Shown here: one piece after another, positions 9,708 to 20,730 of the stretch
How positions within the stretch are numbered: position 1 is the stretch's first letter
Layout of the letters: every line of letters starts with the position of its first letter
IMG/VR virus record: IMGVR_UViG_3300042883_000874
Span: 37,923 to 101,922 of that record
DNA: 64,000 nt
DNA from: a virus
Strand: one strand, 5' to 3'
Made by a program: the position numbers and the translations under genes
Notes under the pieces: model-generated
Database searches by the model: none
The model's input: the letters and a program-made list of their open reading frames with translations, nothing else
Told to the model about the DNA's origin: nothing

Positions 9708-12700
9708 ATGGTATGTGATTTAAGTAAAAATAATTTAAAAGAGAATCTTGAAAATTATGTAAACCTTTTAATTGAAGGGCAACTTTTAAATGAAGAAAAG
9801 TTTAATTATAAAGATATAATTGATACTATTCAAAAAGATATAGCAGCTGCAAAAAATGACATTCAACAATCATTAGGTGTTGCATATCATGTGCCTCAAA
9901 TTATCTATGATACCATAAAGAATAATCCTGAACTTAGTGAAAAAGAACTTGTTAAAAGAGGTTATGATTCAACTCAGTTAATTAAAGACATAACTGCTTT
10001 AGAAGATGCTGAAGATAAAATGGCTGCTATCTCTACTTTATTAGGTATAGAGAATACAAGTATTGAAGAAATAGAAAAAGTAATAGCTCAGCAAGCTACA
10101 AATCCAGATAAGATTTATTTTAAAGTAGAAGGTTCAGAAGAGCTTGCAATAGATAATATTTTATCTGTTGATGGATATAATTTAACAACTCAACAAACAG
10201 CTGAAGAAGAAAAAGTAAATGGTAAAACTATCCCTAGTAGAACAGCAAGAGATGCAGATAAAGCATTCTATCAAGATGGTTTAGCTAAGATTTTACTAGC
10301 TAGAACAAGTGCTGACCAAGATTTTACAGAACTTGAATATGATGGTAAAACTGGTTTTAGAGGAAAAGTAATGTATGAAAAAAACATTCCAGGAAAAAAA
10401 AGAGCTGGTAGAGAAGACTGGTTACCTAGAAATGTAGTTATGCTTGTTTTAACTGATAATCAAGGTAATATTATGTACTTTGATGAAAATCATAAAATTG
10501 CTAATATTAATACAGGTAAACCTATTTACTTTGCATTAAAAACAGTAAGTGTTACTAATACTAAAAACATTAAAGCTAGTCTAGCTTCTAAATTTAAAAA
10601 CATAACTCCTGAACAAGAGCAAGAAATTAATGAAAAAGTTAAAAAAGATGCTGAAGCTCTTAATAAACTTAAAAAGAAATTAGAAGATACAGAATCAGTT
10701 TTAGTTAACTTAACTGGAGGGTCAGTTGGAGTTGCTCAAAAATTAGATATTTTAACAGAGAAAGAACAAAAAGAAGGAGGAGCTACCTTATCAGAATTTA
10801 ATCAAGATTCTTTTGACCCAAATATAGTATTTGTTAGAGAGGTATTAAAAGGTGTTACAAGAACTTTACCAGCAGTTAAGTTTTATACTGCAGAAAATTT
10901 AATAACATTAAAGAATTCAACAACTCTTGGTAATCAGGATCCTGAACTAATGGATCATCTTATAACTGTTCTTACTGAAGATATTGGATTAACTGATGTA
11001 GAAAAAGAACAATATGTTAGTCAGTTTATAAATCTTTATAGAGATGCTGCTGAATCTGATGCAAAACTTTTACCTTATGTTATTGGTATAAAAACTGATA
11101 ATAATAAAAAGCTTTATATTAATCTTAATAATGTAAGTGTGCCTTTAGAAAATAAAGAGGTATCTAAGCAAATGCTTAAAGACTTCTTTACTAATAGTGT
11201 ATATATTCATTTTAATAATAAACTTTATACAAAACAACAATACACTAAATACACTATTGAAGATACAGCTATTGGGTATAAGATAGTTTCTAAAAATGAA
11301 TTAGCTTATAAACCATTTATATTCAGCAAGTTTACACCTAGAGTTGTAAGAGATAAGAATACAGGTTTACCAATGGTTGTAAATGGTTATTTAAACTTTG
11401 AATCTGAGTTAACTCAAGCTGAAGTTAAACAACAAGTTGTTGAAACTAGAAATAATACTGTAGCTCAAAATATACCAATAACCAATACTGAAGCAGAAGA
11501 AGACTTGGATGATTTAAAATCTTCTAAGTTAATACAAAACTCTGCTACAGCTAAACAAGATGCTAGAGCTGAAAACTGGTGGAGAAATGAATCAGCATTG
11601 GCTAAAGAAGTGGATAGTGCTGGAAAACCTCTTTTTAGTCTATCCCTATTAAGAAATGTTGTAAACTCTGATGCATGGGCAAATTTTAGTAATTCAACTA
11701 TTACTTTATTTAAAGGAGCTAGTTTTACTCAAGTTTATCATGAGGCTTGGCATGCTTTTAGTCAAGTGTATTTAACTAAAGATGAAAGAACTGAGTTGTT
11801 ATACAAACCTGTATCAAAACTTCCAGGCAGTTTTAATGTTGTTAAGAAATTTGTAGAACCAGGTGGTGGTGTTTCTTATAGAATGGTTACTTTAAACTTT
11901 AAAGATCTTGATGTAAACAAGAGACAAGATAGATTATTAATAGAAGAATTTATAGCTGAAGAGTTTAGAAAGTATGCTATGAATAATGGTAAGTTTAAAA
12001 CTGACTCTAAAGCAAAGACTGCCTTAGGTAGAATCTTTGATAGAATATGGAAGGCTTTAAAAGCTCTAGTAGGAAATTCTGATGTATACTCTAACACAAG
12101 TTCAGAAGGTGTTTTAGGTGATATGTTTAATGCTTTATATTCAGCTAAGTCTCCTGAAGACTTATTACCATATTCAGCTAATCTAAAAAATGCTGAGTTT
12201 GGTTCATTAAATAGTGGAGGTATTGTAACAGACAATGCTGAAAATGACTTAAGTGTATCTGAAGCTTTACTATTAACTAGAACTATAGATGGTATATTAT
12301 CAGAATATGTAAATGAACAAGTAGGAAAAGGTCACTTTAGTGCAGTAACAAAAGTATTTTCAAGTAGAAAGTCACTTACTAATATTTATAATAGAGCAAA
12401 GAATAGACTTAATGATAAAATAATTCAGTTAACAGATGAGAGATCTAAGCTTGCACCTACTGATGAACAAGCATTAACTATCATTAATGATAAGATTAAC
12501 TTATTAACAAGAGCTGTTAGAGATGAAGTATTTGGAGATATTGGTAAAGCCTTAGCTGGTCAAACTGCTAATGTTTCAGTTGTTTCTTTTCATAAAAACA
12601 ACAGTACATTTAAAGATTTATTATCTACATTCAAACCTATAGTAGATGAAAAAGATAGTGATGACTATGAAGAGACCAGTGACACTGCTCAACAAGAGTT

Positions 12701-15700
12701 AGCTACAAGTCTTGATGCTTCTAGTAATGATGTTGCTTCAGAAAAATTAGCTGATGACTTAGTATTATATGTAATAAAAAGTTTAAATAAACAAACTAAA
12801 GATGGAGAGCCTGAACTAAATGAATTAGGTTTTCCTGAACCAATTGAGTTCTTACCTTTTTGGAGAGTCTTAATGGATAAAGCTTCTGGTGAAACTTCAC
12901 CATTAGGTTTATATAACAACCTTAAAAATGCATCAAAAGTATCTCCTTTGTTTACACAATTGTTAGGTAAGATATACTCGCAACAAACAGAAGAAGGTGA
13001 ATTACTTTCTCCATCTGACTCATTAACCAAAATGTTTAAAGAAGGTAGTGACATTGGAGCTTTGTGGATGAAGTTTGTACAGTCTACAAACTTACATAAA
13101 GTTGATATAGTTTCTACTGTTGTTCAAGAATATTCTAATAAACCAACTGATATAAGAGTTGGTAAAACAACTGCAGATTATTTAGGAATTGTAAATACTG
13201 ATTGGCCTTTAGCTTTTCAACAAAAAGAAATTGATAGTTTTACATATAAAAAAGATCAACTTAACTATATAGATTTAGAAGCTGTAGTTAATAGATATCT
13301 TATTAAAGGTGTAAACAATGAAAATAAAAATGTTTACAGTGTTTCAAAAGAAAACTATATTCCTTTCTTAAATAGTATTGGCTTATTCTTATCTGACATG
13401 TCAGAAATTAAAGATAGTCTTGTACCTAATGATATAGATTTTATTGCAGATGCTATTGGACAAACTCAAGATAGTAATGATTTAGCTACAAAAGACAAGG
13501 ATAAAGTAAATATTGATAACATTATTGTTTATTTAGGTAAAGCTAGAACATTAAGCAATGGTACAAAACTTCCTGCAAATGCTTTTGCTGTAAACAAGTT
13601 AGCTGAAACAGAAGCTTCTTATTCTACTGAATATGCAAACTCTATGAGATTTAATGCTGCTAAAAAGTTAAAGTCTTTATTTGCACTTAATAGTACTGAT
13701 ACTCAAAAAATAAATGGTCTTAAGAAAGCTAATGAACAAGGAGATTTATATTCAGATAATCCTGAACTTGTTCACATGAACTTTCTTAATCCTAAGAGTA
13801 ATCCTTTGACAAAAGGTTCAATCATACTAAAATCTTTATTTTCTAGTGTTACTGGTATTAAGATTAAAGATAATGATATTAACTACCGTGATCTTAGTGG
13901 TATTAGTTACATAGATGAAACTTATGCTAGTGATGGTGTTACAAGTGCTAAGATGGGCTTTTTAGATAAAGTGTTATCTGTATTTATTTCTACTCTTGGT
14001 GGAGGTTACATGGATGGAATTCAAGCTGGTGATAAAAGTTCAAACTTTGGAGTTAAGCTTAATGTTATTGATACCTATGATGAAAAAATAAACAAAGGTT
14101 TATATGTAGACACTGTAGCTTTTATGAAAGATGCTTCAGGTAGATCTATAATGGGATATAACCCAATGCAAAAAATATTAGATATGTTGTATCCTAAATT
14201 AGAGGGTGAGATAAGAAGAATTGCAATGGTTAAAGCTGATCCTGAATACTATAACAATATTACAGGATTTGAAAGAGGTACTGAATTTGATATTTTTGAT
14301 GAGATACTTGATGGTTCTCCTGGTCTTAAAGAGGCTTTAAAGTCTGAAGAACTATTTGAAAGTTTAAATAAAGTAGGTGATTTATATATTGTATTAAATG
14401 ATAATCCTGCATTAAAAAAACAACTTAATGATAATATTATTAAATTCTTTGATAAACTAGAAGAGAGTTATAATAAAGATTTATTTGATCCAATTTTTGG
14501 AGTTGATCAACCTTTACCTGCAATATTAAAAGAACTTATATTAAAAGACTTAGTTAATAATACTAAAGAAAAAAATAATATTTATGGGGCTACTCCTGAA
14601 GATGTAGATTTAAATATTAAAAAAGCAGCTATAAAGTCTTATATGTTTAATAACTTTATACATAAGACTGAAACTACTTTATTATTACAAGGAGATGGCT
14701 TCCAATTTGATCATACTAAAGATGATATGACTAAGAGAGGTCCTGGTTCTCAATCTGGTGGTACTATATTTCCTGTTGATCTATTGACTAAGATCTTTAT
14801 TGATGCTAAAGTAGGAAGACCTTATGAACAAAAACTTATAGCTGATAAGATTATTGCAGAAAAAGAAGTAAGAACTTATGGGCCTACTCTTAATTCAGCA
14901 ATTATACAAGAAAGTGAAGTTACTTCAGTTTACTTTAATATGTACAGAGATTTATTTAAAAGAGACTATATAGATAAAGGATTAACTGATGAAGATGAAA
15001 TTAATGCAGCTTTATATGGTGTAGATCCTGACACAGGTGAGATAGGTAATGCTGAAGTTGATGCAGAAGGTAATTACAGTAATGTATTTAAAGGAGGTAA
15101 AATGAAAGCCTTTATTAACATTCAAGATGCGGATGGTCAAGCTTTAATTACTTTTGATACTTATAGAATACTTAGACAAGCTGAAGGTAATTGGTCAAAT
15201 GAACAAGAAGCTTTGTACTTTAAAGTTATAAATGGAGAAACAATTACTGCTACTGAGTTAACTAACATGTTTCCTGTATATAAATTACAATACGATGGAC
15301 CACTTGCTACAGAAGTTGGTAGATTTCCTATACAAGCTTTTCATAAGTATTCATTATTCCCATTAATACCAAGTGTTATTAAAGACTTCCCTGCTAATGA
15401 TGTACATAAAGCAATGATTTCTCAAAACATTGACTATATTACATTTACATCTGGTTCTAAAAGATCATCTATTAAGTCTAGTCCTGAAAGTAAGGGAGAT
15501 TCTATATATGAAGGAGATACAAGTAATCTTAAAGCTGACTTTACTTTTACACCTAATACTATTTATATTGCTTACTTAAAGAACCAAACCTCAGTTAATA
15601 CTTACTTTAAACAACAATCTACATTCTCTACTCAGTTACGTAAGTTAATAACTAGTTTATTGTATGCTTATGGTGTACCAACAGATTATATTAAAGCTAA

Positions 15701-18700
15701 TAACTTTAACAGTCCTGAAGAGGCACAAACAGCTTGGGATAAAGTTAAATACAAAAGACTTGAAAGTAAATTTCATGATTATACTGAAGAATTCAAGGAG
15801 AGTATTGATGATTATGTAAAGTTTAAGAAAGAAGAATTACTTGAAGAACTAGGCTGGACAGAAGATGATTTATATGCTGAAAAAGTAGATGATGCAAAAA
15901 TTAAATCAATGCTTGTAGTTTTAAATAAAGAATTTAAAAGACAAGGCTTTAGTGCACATGAAAGAGAATTATTAGAATCATCATCTAATATTGACAAGTT
16001 AGACTTAAGTGTTAGTCCTTTAGCAGCTAGATTTGAAAGAATGATTATGGCTATGGTTAATAACAGATTAGTTAAGACCAAGTTAAAAGGTGAACCTTTA
16101 GTTGAGGTATCATCAGCTTTCATGCAAAATACTAAACTTAGAAATGCTACTGCAGAAGAAAAAGCTAAATATAAAGATGATTTTGCAACTAATGGTTTAA
16201 AACCTTATGCTGTTGATGGTATAAATAACAGTATAGGCTTTATGTTCAAAAGAGCCTTAGGTAAGATGGATGAAAATTTATTTCAAACTGATTACTTTAT
16301 TCTTAATGAAGCTGGTGAATATGTAAATTCAGGACAGCCTATTGCTATATATAAAGATGAAGATCAAGAAGAACTTGACTTTGATGCTAGTTTCATTAGA
16401 TTAAATGAAATGCTTAGAGTTGATGCCTGGAGAGCTAATGATGAGAATAATAAAAAGTTAAGACTTACAGGTGTAAGGATTCCAGTACAAGGTCATAACT
16501 CTATGGAGTTTGGTGAAGTAGCTGAGTTCTTAAGACCAGAGGCTGGACCAATTATCATTATTCCTGCTGAGATTGTAGCTAAATCAGGTACTGACTTTGA
16601 CGTTGATAAGATGACTACCTACATGCCATTTCTTACTAGAAGTGGTAAGTTAATGAGGAAGTATGATAAAGAAGGAATTGAAGCAGAAAGAAAAGAGTTA
16701 GAACAAAAGTTTGAAGATTTAAAAATTACTAAAGGAGCTATTGAAATACTTAAAAATAAAAAACAAGCTCAATGGTTAGATATTAATCTTAAACTTAATG
16801 ACTTTAGAAAAGCTGTTAGCATAAGAGCTAGAGGTTTAAATATTGATGCTGATTTATTAAATTCACTTACAAGTTCTAAAAGTAAAGAGATCATAAAAAT
16901 TATGAGTGATCCAAATGTAGAAAATCTTGTAAAAGAATTCTTTCCTAAAGCTAGTCTTATTTACAACTACTCAATAAAAGGAATTACTTTAGAAGATGTT
17001 GATGCTGTTGATGGAGCTTTAAGATCATTATATAAAAATAAATCTGAACTTAGTAAAGTATATACTGAACTTTCTGATCTTAATGATAATGAAAATAACT
17101 TAGGAGGTGGTCTTCAAAATAAACTAATTCAAGATATGGTTAATATTCTTGAGTTACCTGAACTAGCTGCTTCATTAATGTCTCCAAATGATACTAACTT
17201 AGTTAAGCCTTATGCTGATAAGATAAAAGGTTATATACAAGAAGCTGATAATGAGACTGACTTTACCAAATCTCTAATGACTGGTAATAAAATGTACAAG
17301 AAAGGAATCAGTACTACAAAAATATATACTGAAACTTATAATATTAAAAAGCATCAAGAAAACTTTAGTAGTAAAGACTCATTAGGTATTGCTGCTGTAG
17401 ATAACTACATCAATAACTTGCTTAATATGGCAGGAGCTAAGATGCAAAAATCTGTAAATGTTACAGCAAAAGTAGCTGAAACTAAAAGATCTTTCAATAA
17501 AAAAACAAATAAATGGGATACAAAAACTGTATGGGCTAATCAAGTTGTAGAAATTCCTTTAGATTTAAATCTTGCTCATAACAAACTTGATGGTGCTATA
17601 TCCTTATCTCACATCATGGATAAAGAAGGTAAGAATTCTATTGCTGATATTATCAATCAGATGATGAATGGTTTTGTGGATGCTGGTAAAGATGCTTGGG
17701 TTGCTTACTTACAAGGTAATCCTGAAGTTGTACCTAAGTTCTTATTCTTATTAGAGGCTGGTGTTCCTATTGAAACTATAGCATACTTTGTATCTAATCC
17801 AATGACTAGACAGTATGTTAAAGACAAAGCTAAGGCTAAAGCTACTTTATCAAAGTTGTTTAATTTTGGTACTCAGTATGATGTAGCTCCTAATATGTTA
17901 AAGACTATTTCAGAATATTTACCAGAAGCTGAAGCTGAAATTCTCTCTAAAAATGGTTATAAGGACTTGCCAAAAGATAGTATTTATAATATTACAACAG
18001 CTTTAAACTATTTTAAGAAACCTGAAACTTTCACTAAAGAAACTCTTGAAGGATTAGTAAAATCAAAGTTAAACTATAAAGATCCTAATCAAATAGCTGC
18101 ATTCTTAGAGTACTTGTATGTAGAAAAAATTATTGAGGATTATGATGCAATGAAAAAAGCAATGAATCCTGATACTAAACCTAGTGGTGATCAATACTCA
18201 GCTCAAGCAAAAATTGAAGAAGTTGCTGGTCTTGCAAATACACCAACTTTAGATCCTGGTCCAATACAAAAACTATCTACAGATAGTATTATATCTCCAT
18301 ATTTTATACAAGATTTTGCTAGAAGATTGTTTAGTAGATTATTTAAGTTAAGAGATGATGCTCAGTTAAATAACTTTCTTATTAAAACTTTTAAAAATAG
18401 AACTGCTATGTCTCAAGCAAAAAAAGCTACAGGATATGACAGTGAAACTTATATTACTAAGTTTAAAAACTTTATTTCTCAGTACATTTTTGCTAATGAG
18501 TTAAGAGTTTATAAATCTGGAGATACTGAATATAAAAATGAAGTTATTAATCCTAAGTTTTTAGAACAACTTAATCAGGATTTTGATGCTGGTTTATACT
18601 TAGCTACTAGTACTGATGAAAACTCTTATAAGAATAGAGGTTTAACTCCTATTAATGGTAAAGCATTTCCAAGATTAGTAAAAATGGGGAAAGATCAACA

Positions 18701-20729
18701 AATGTATTTTGTACCTAATGAAAAACTAAGAACTGATTTTATTGAGTTTGGGTTAGAGAGAGAATACTTAAGAAAGAGAACTACTCTTGCTGATGTTATT
18801 GATACAAATGAGTTTCTTACCAGAAGAAAAAGATTAAAAGATTCAGGTTCTTTAGAGTATAAACAAACAGATGAAGAAACTAATGAAGAATATGTTAATA
18901 GATTAAATAATCTTACCTATGAAGATATGTTAGCTAATAAAGCTTTAACTAATACTTACAACATATGGCAGTTATTTAGATCTGGAGACAATACTATAGC
19001 TAGAGAGTTGATGGATATCATTACAAACTATCCTGAGATGAGTGATCTTACTAAATACTCTATGTTAAAACAGTTTATGCCTCAAGGTATACCTAACATA
19101 GCTGCTTATAGAGATGTGTTAAACTTCCAATTAAAAAATTATGAGAATCTTGATGAAGGTTTAATTAGTGAATACTATACCCAATGGAATAATTTATCTA
19201 ATGTTGGTGAACCTAAATTAACTAGTAAAAAATACAGTGATGGTAAAGCTAATGCTTACATAAGTAAGTTTTTTGAGAATCTTCCTATCTATGCTTTCTT
19301 ACAATCAGGTATGGATTCAAGTAAGTTCTCTTTATCTAGTATGATGCCTTATGAAAAGTATCAAGAAATAATGGAAAAAGCTTCTGAGAAGTTTCTTAAA
19401 AAGATTGAAACAACTGATCCTGATACAATTTTTGGTGGTTTAAAGAAACTGTTTGAAATGGAGAATAGTGCATCTCAAGGAAAATTAAGAAACAGAGGAG
19501 CTAATTTAAAAGTTGATATTTCTAACTTACCTGATGCTGAAAATAACATCTATGAACAACCATTCATTAAGCCAGTAACAGGAGATACTGAAATTCCTAC
19601 AGGAATATTTAATATAACTAGTACTTATGTTCAGAATGGTAGAGAGTATCCAGTTACTAAGGATAGGGTTGAAAAATTAATAAAAGCAAACCCTAATGTT
19701 ATATTCTTACTTTCTCCAGCTGACTTACACAAGGTTGGTAAGGACTTAACTCCTGAAGAAATTAAAGCTGCTCAAAAAAATATTGATATTGCTATTGACA
19801 GAATATTAAGTCAAGGTAATGATGTAGTAATATTTGCTGAAGGCTTTGGAGATTCTCCTAAGAACTTCTTCAGTACTAGTACTGACATGAGTACTAAACC
19901 AGTAATTAGTCCAGTTGTAACTGAAAAGAGTACAACTACTCAACAATCTGCTGAAGAAAAAGAAGTTGATAGACTTAGAGCAAAAGAAAAAGCAGCGTAT
20001 GCTGCTATGACTAACCCAGCAGATCAAGAAAAGAGAAAAGAAATTTATCTTAAGTATGATAAGTTACTTACTCCTTTAATGAAAAAGATTGATGCTACTC
20101 AACCATCTAGTAGTGTTATACCTAAAGGTTTTAAACTTTCTATAGATAAAAAAGGTAAAGATCAAGGTAAAGCTAATTTAGCAAATGCTTTTATTTCTTA
20201 TCCTAATTCTGGAACATCAAGTTATGCTTATTTACAAGATGCTAAAAAACAAGGTATTCCTGTTAATGATGAAATTAAAGTTGGCCCACAAGTAATAGCT
20301 TTTGTTTCTGTAAATGGTAATAATAAAGCTACAGATAAACAGATAGAAGATACTTATTTACAAGCTAGAGAAATAATTGAAGCAGGTGGTACTATTATAA
20401 TGGACTCAACTTCTGATGCTAATAGATCATGGAATAAACAAGGAGAAGCTTTAGTACAAGCTGAATTAGGAGTTCCAACAGGTCAAACTTCTAAAGGGTA
20501 TAACTATTGGGGAATTAATCCTGAAAGTACTACTCAACCATCTACTGAAGCATTAGACTTTAAAACTATGCCTGAATTTACAATAGATAGAAAGAGAGAA
20601 ATTTTAACTAACTTAGCAGCCAAACATGGTGTAACTCAACAAGAAGCTTATGAGTATATCAATGAAGCTTTGAATGATAAAACTAAGAACCCTGTTACTA
20701 TAATTAATAAACTAAAAGAATGTTACTAA
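9708..20729 (+). CDS. Giant virion RNA polymerase polyprotein-like ORF with zincin domain
   Basis: 3673 aa, the largest gene here. The RNA polymerase core is marked by GVRIPVQGHNSM (R2257, P2259) followed by TDFDVDKM, with D2296, D2298 and D2300 as the metal-binding triad of the second double-psi barrel; the same order (R-x-P, then DxDxD) occurs in beta-prime and in the crAss-like phage polymerase family. Upstream, VYHEAWHAF (H678-H682) with a later EEFIAEEF (about 745-752) forms an HExxH zinc metallopeptidase. The C-terminal 250 residues include Rossmann-like stretches of unknown family. In phage phi14:2 the related polymerase is packaged and transcribes early genes on entry; the same role is inferred here. 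The zincin could mature this or neighbouring proteins. Confidence 0.88.
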   Translation: MVCDLSKNNLKENLENYVNLLIEGQLLNEEKFNYKDIIDTIQKDIAAAKNDIQQSLGVAYHVPQIIYDTIKNNPELSEKELVKRGYDSTQLIKDITALEDAEDKMAAISTLLGIENTSIEEIEKVIAQQATNPDKIYFKVEGSEELAIDNILSVDGYNLTTQQTAEEEKVNGKTIPSRTARDADKAFYQDGLAKILLARTSADQDFTELEYDGKTGFRGKVMYEKNIPGKKRAGREDWLPRNVVMLVLTDNQGNIMYFDENHKIANINTGKPIYFALKTVSVTNTKNIKASLASKFKNITPEQEQEINEKVKKDAEALNKLKKKLEDTESVLVNLTGGSVGVAQKLDILTEKEQKEGGATLSEFNQDSFDPNIVFVREVLKGVTRTLPAVKFYTAENLITLKNSTTLGNQDPELMDHLITVLTEDIGLTDVEKEQYVSQFINLYRDAAESDAKLLPYVIGIKTDNNKKLYINLNNVSVPLENKEVSKQMLKDFFTNSVYIHFNNKLYTKQQYTKYTIEDTAIGYKIVSKNELAYKPFIFSKFTPRVVRDKNTGLPMVVNGYLNFESELTQAEVKQQVVETRNNTVAQNIPITNTEAEEDLDDLKSSKLIQNSATAKQDARAENWWRNESALAKEVDSAGKPLFSLSLLRNVVNSDAWANFSNSTITLFKGASFTQVYHEAWHAFSQVYLTKDERTELLYKPVSKLPGSFNVVKKFVEPGGGVSYRMVTLNFKDLDVNKRQDRLLIEEFIAEEFRKYAMNNGKFKTDSKAKTALGRIFDRIWKALKALVGNSDVYSNTSSEGVLGDMFNALYSAKSPEDLLPYSANLKNAEFGSLNSGGIVTDNAENDLSVSEALLLTRTIDGILSEYVNEQVGKGHFSAVTKVFSSRKSLTNIYNRAKNRLNDKIIQLTDERSKLAPTDEQALTIINDKINLLTRAVRDEVFGDIGKALAGQTANVSVVSFHKNNSTFKDLLSTFKPIVDEKDSDDYEETSDTAQQELATSLDASSNDVASEKLADDLVLYVIKSLNKQTKDGEPELNELGFPEPIEFLPFWRVLMDKASGETSPLGLYNNLKNASKVSPLFTQLLGKIYSQQTEEGELLSPSDSLTKMFKEGSDIGALWMKFVQSTNLHKVDIVSTVVQEYSNKPTDIRVGKTTADYLGIVNTDWPLAFQQKEIDSFTYKKDQLNYIDLEAVVNRYLIKGVNNENKNVYSVSKENYIPFLNSIGLFLSDMSEIKDSLVPNDIDFIADAIGQTQDSNDLATKDKDKVNIDNIIVYLGKARTLSNGTKLPANAFAVNKLAETEASYSTEYANSMRFNAAKKLKSLFALNSTDTQKINGLKKANEQGDLYSDNPELVHMNFLNPKSNPLTKGSIILKSLFSSVTGIKIKDNDINYRDLSGISYIDETYASDGVTSAKMGFLDKVLSVFISTLGGGYMDGIQAGDKSSNFGVKLNVIDTYDEKINKGLYVDTVAFMKDASGRSIMGYNPMQKILDMLYPKLEGEIRRIAMVKADPEYYNNITGFERGTEFDIFDEILDGSPGLKEALKSEELFESLNKVGDLYIVLNDNPALKKQLNDNIIKFFDKLEESYNKDLFDPIFGVDQPLPAILKELILKDLVNNTKEKNNIYGATPEDVDLNIKKAAIKSYMFNNFIHKTETTLLLQGDGFQFDHTKDDMTKRGPGSQSGGTIFPVDLLTKIFIDAKVGRPYEQKLIADKIIAEKEVRTYGPTLNSAIIQESEVTSVYFNMYRDLFKRDYIDKGLTDEDEINAALYGVDPDTGEIGNAEVDAEGNYSNVFKGGKMKAFINIQDADGQALITFDTYRILRQAEGNWSNEQEALYFKVINGETITATELTNMFPVYKLQYDGPLATEVGRFPIQAFHKYSLFPLIPSVIKDFPANDVHKAMISQNIDYITFTSGSKRSSIKSSPESKGDSIYEGDTSNLKADFTFTPNTIYIAYLKNQTSVNTYFKQQSTFSTQLRKLITSLLYAYGVPTDYIKANNFNSPEEAQTAWDKVKYKRLESKFHDYTEEFKESIDDYVKFKKEELLEELGWTEDDLYAEKVDDAKIKSMLVVLNKEFKRQGFSAHERELLESSSNIDKLDLSVSPLAARFERMIMAMVNNRLVKTKLKGEPLVEVSSAFMQNTKLRNATAEEKAKYKDDFATNGLKPYAVDGINNSIGFMFKRALGKMDENLFQTDYFILNEAGEYVNSGQPIAIYKDEDQEELDFDASFIRLNEMLRVDAWRANDENNKKLRLTGVRIPVQGHNSMEFGEVAEFLRPEAGPIIIIPAEIVAKSGTDFDVDKMTTYMPFLTRSGKLMRKYDKEGIEAERKELEQKFEDLKITKGAIEILKNKKQAQWLDINLKLNDFRKAVSIRARGLNIDADLLNSLTSSKSKEIIKIMSDPNVENLVKEFFPKASLIYNYSIKGITLEDVDAVDGALRSLYKNKSELSKVYTELSDLNDNENNLGGGLQNKLIQDMVNILELPELAASLMSPNDTNLVKPYADKIKGYIQEADNETDFTKSLMTGNKMYKKGISTTKIYTETYNIKKHQENFSSKDSLGIAAVDNYINNLLNMAGAKMQKSVNVTAKVAETKRSFNKKTNKWDTKTVWANQVVEIPLDLNLAHNKLDGAISLSHIMDKEGKNSIADIINQMMNGFVDAGKDAWVAYLQGNPEVVPKFLFLLEAGVPIETIAYFVSNPMTRQYVKDKAKAKATLSKLFNFGTQYDVAPNMLKTISEYLPEAEAEILSKNGYKDLPKDSIYNITTALNYFKKPETFTKETLEGLVKSKLNYKDPNQIAAFLEYLYVEKIIEDYDAMKKAMNPDTKPSGDQYSAQAKIEEVAGLANTPTLDPGPIQKLSTDSIISPYFIQDFARRLFSRLFKLRDDAQLNNFLIKTFKNRTAMSQAKKATGYDSETYITKFKNFISQYIFANELRVYKSGDTEYKNEVINPKFLEQLNQDFDAGLYLATSTDENSYKNRGLTPINGKAFPRLVKMGKDQQMYFVPNEKLRTDFIEFGLEREYLRKRTTLADVIDTNEFLTRRKRLKDSGSLEYKQTDEETNEEYVNRLNNLTYEDMLANKALTNTYNIWQLFRSGDNTIARELMDIITNYPEMSDLTKYSMLKQFMPQGIPNIAAYRDVLNFQLKNYENLDEGLISEYYTQWNNLSNVGEPKLTSKKYSDGKANAYISKFFENLPIYAFLQSGMDSSKFSLSSMMPYEKYQEIMEKASEKFLKKIETTDPDTIFGGLKKLFEMENSASQGKLRNRGANLKVDISNLPDAENNIYEQPFIKPVTGDTEIPTGIFNITSTYVQNGREYPVTKDRVEKLIKANPNVIFLLSPADLHKVGKDLTPEEIKAAQKNIDIAIDRILSQGNDVVIFAEGFGDSPKNFFSTSTDMSTKPVISPVVTEKSTTTQQSAEEKEVDRLRAKEKAAYAAMTNPADQEKRKEIYLKYDKLLTPLMKKIDATQPSSSVIPKGFKLSIDKKGKDQGKANLANAFISYPNSGTSSYAYLQDAKKQGIPVNDEIKVGPQVIAFVSVNGNNKATDKQIEDTYLQAREIIEAGGTIIMDSTSDANRSWNKQGEALVQAELGVPTGQTSKGYNYWGINPESTTQPSTEALDFKTMPEFTIDRKREILTNLAAKHGVTQQEAYEYINEALNDKTKNPVTIINKLKECY

Positions 20730-20730
20730 T

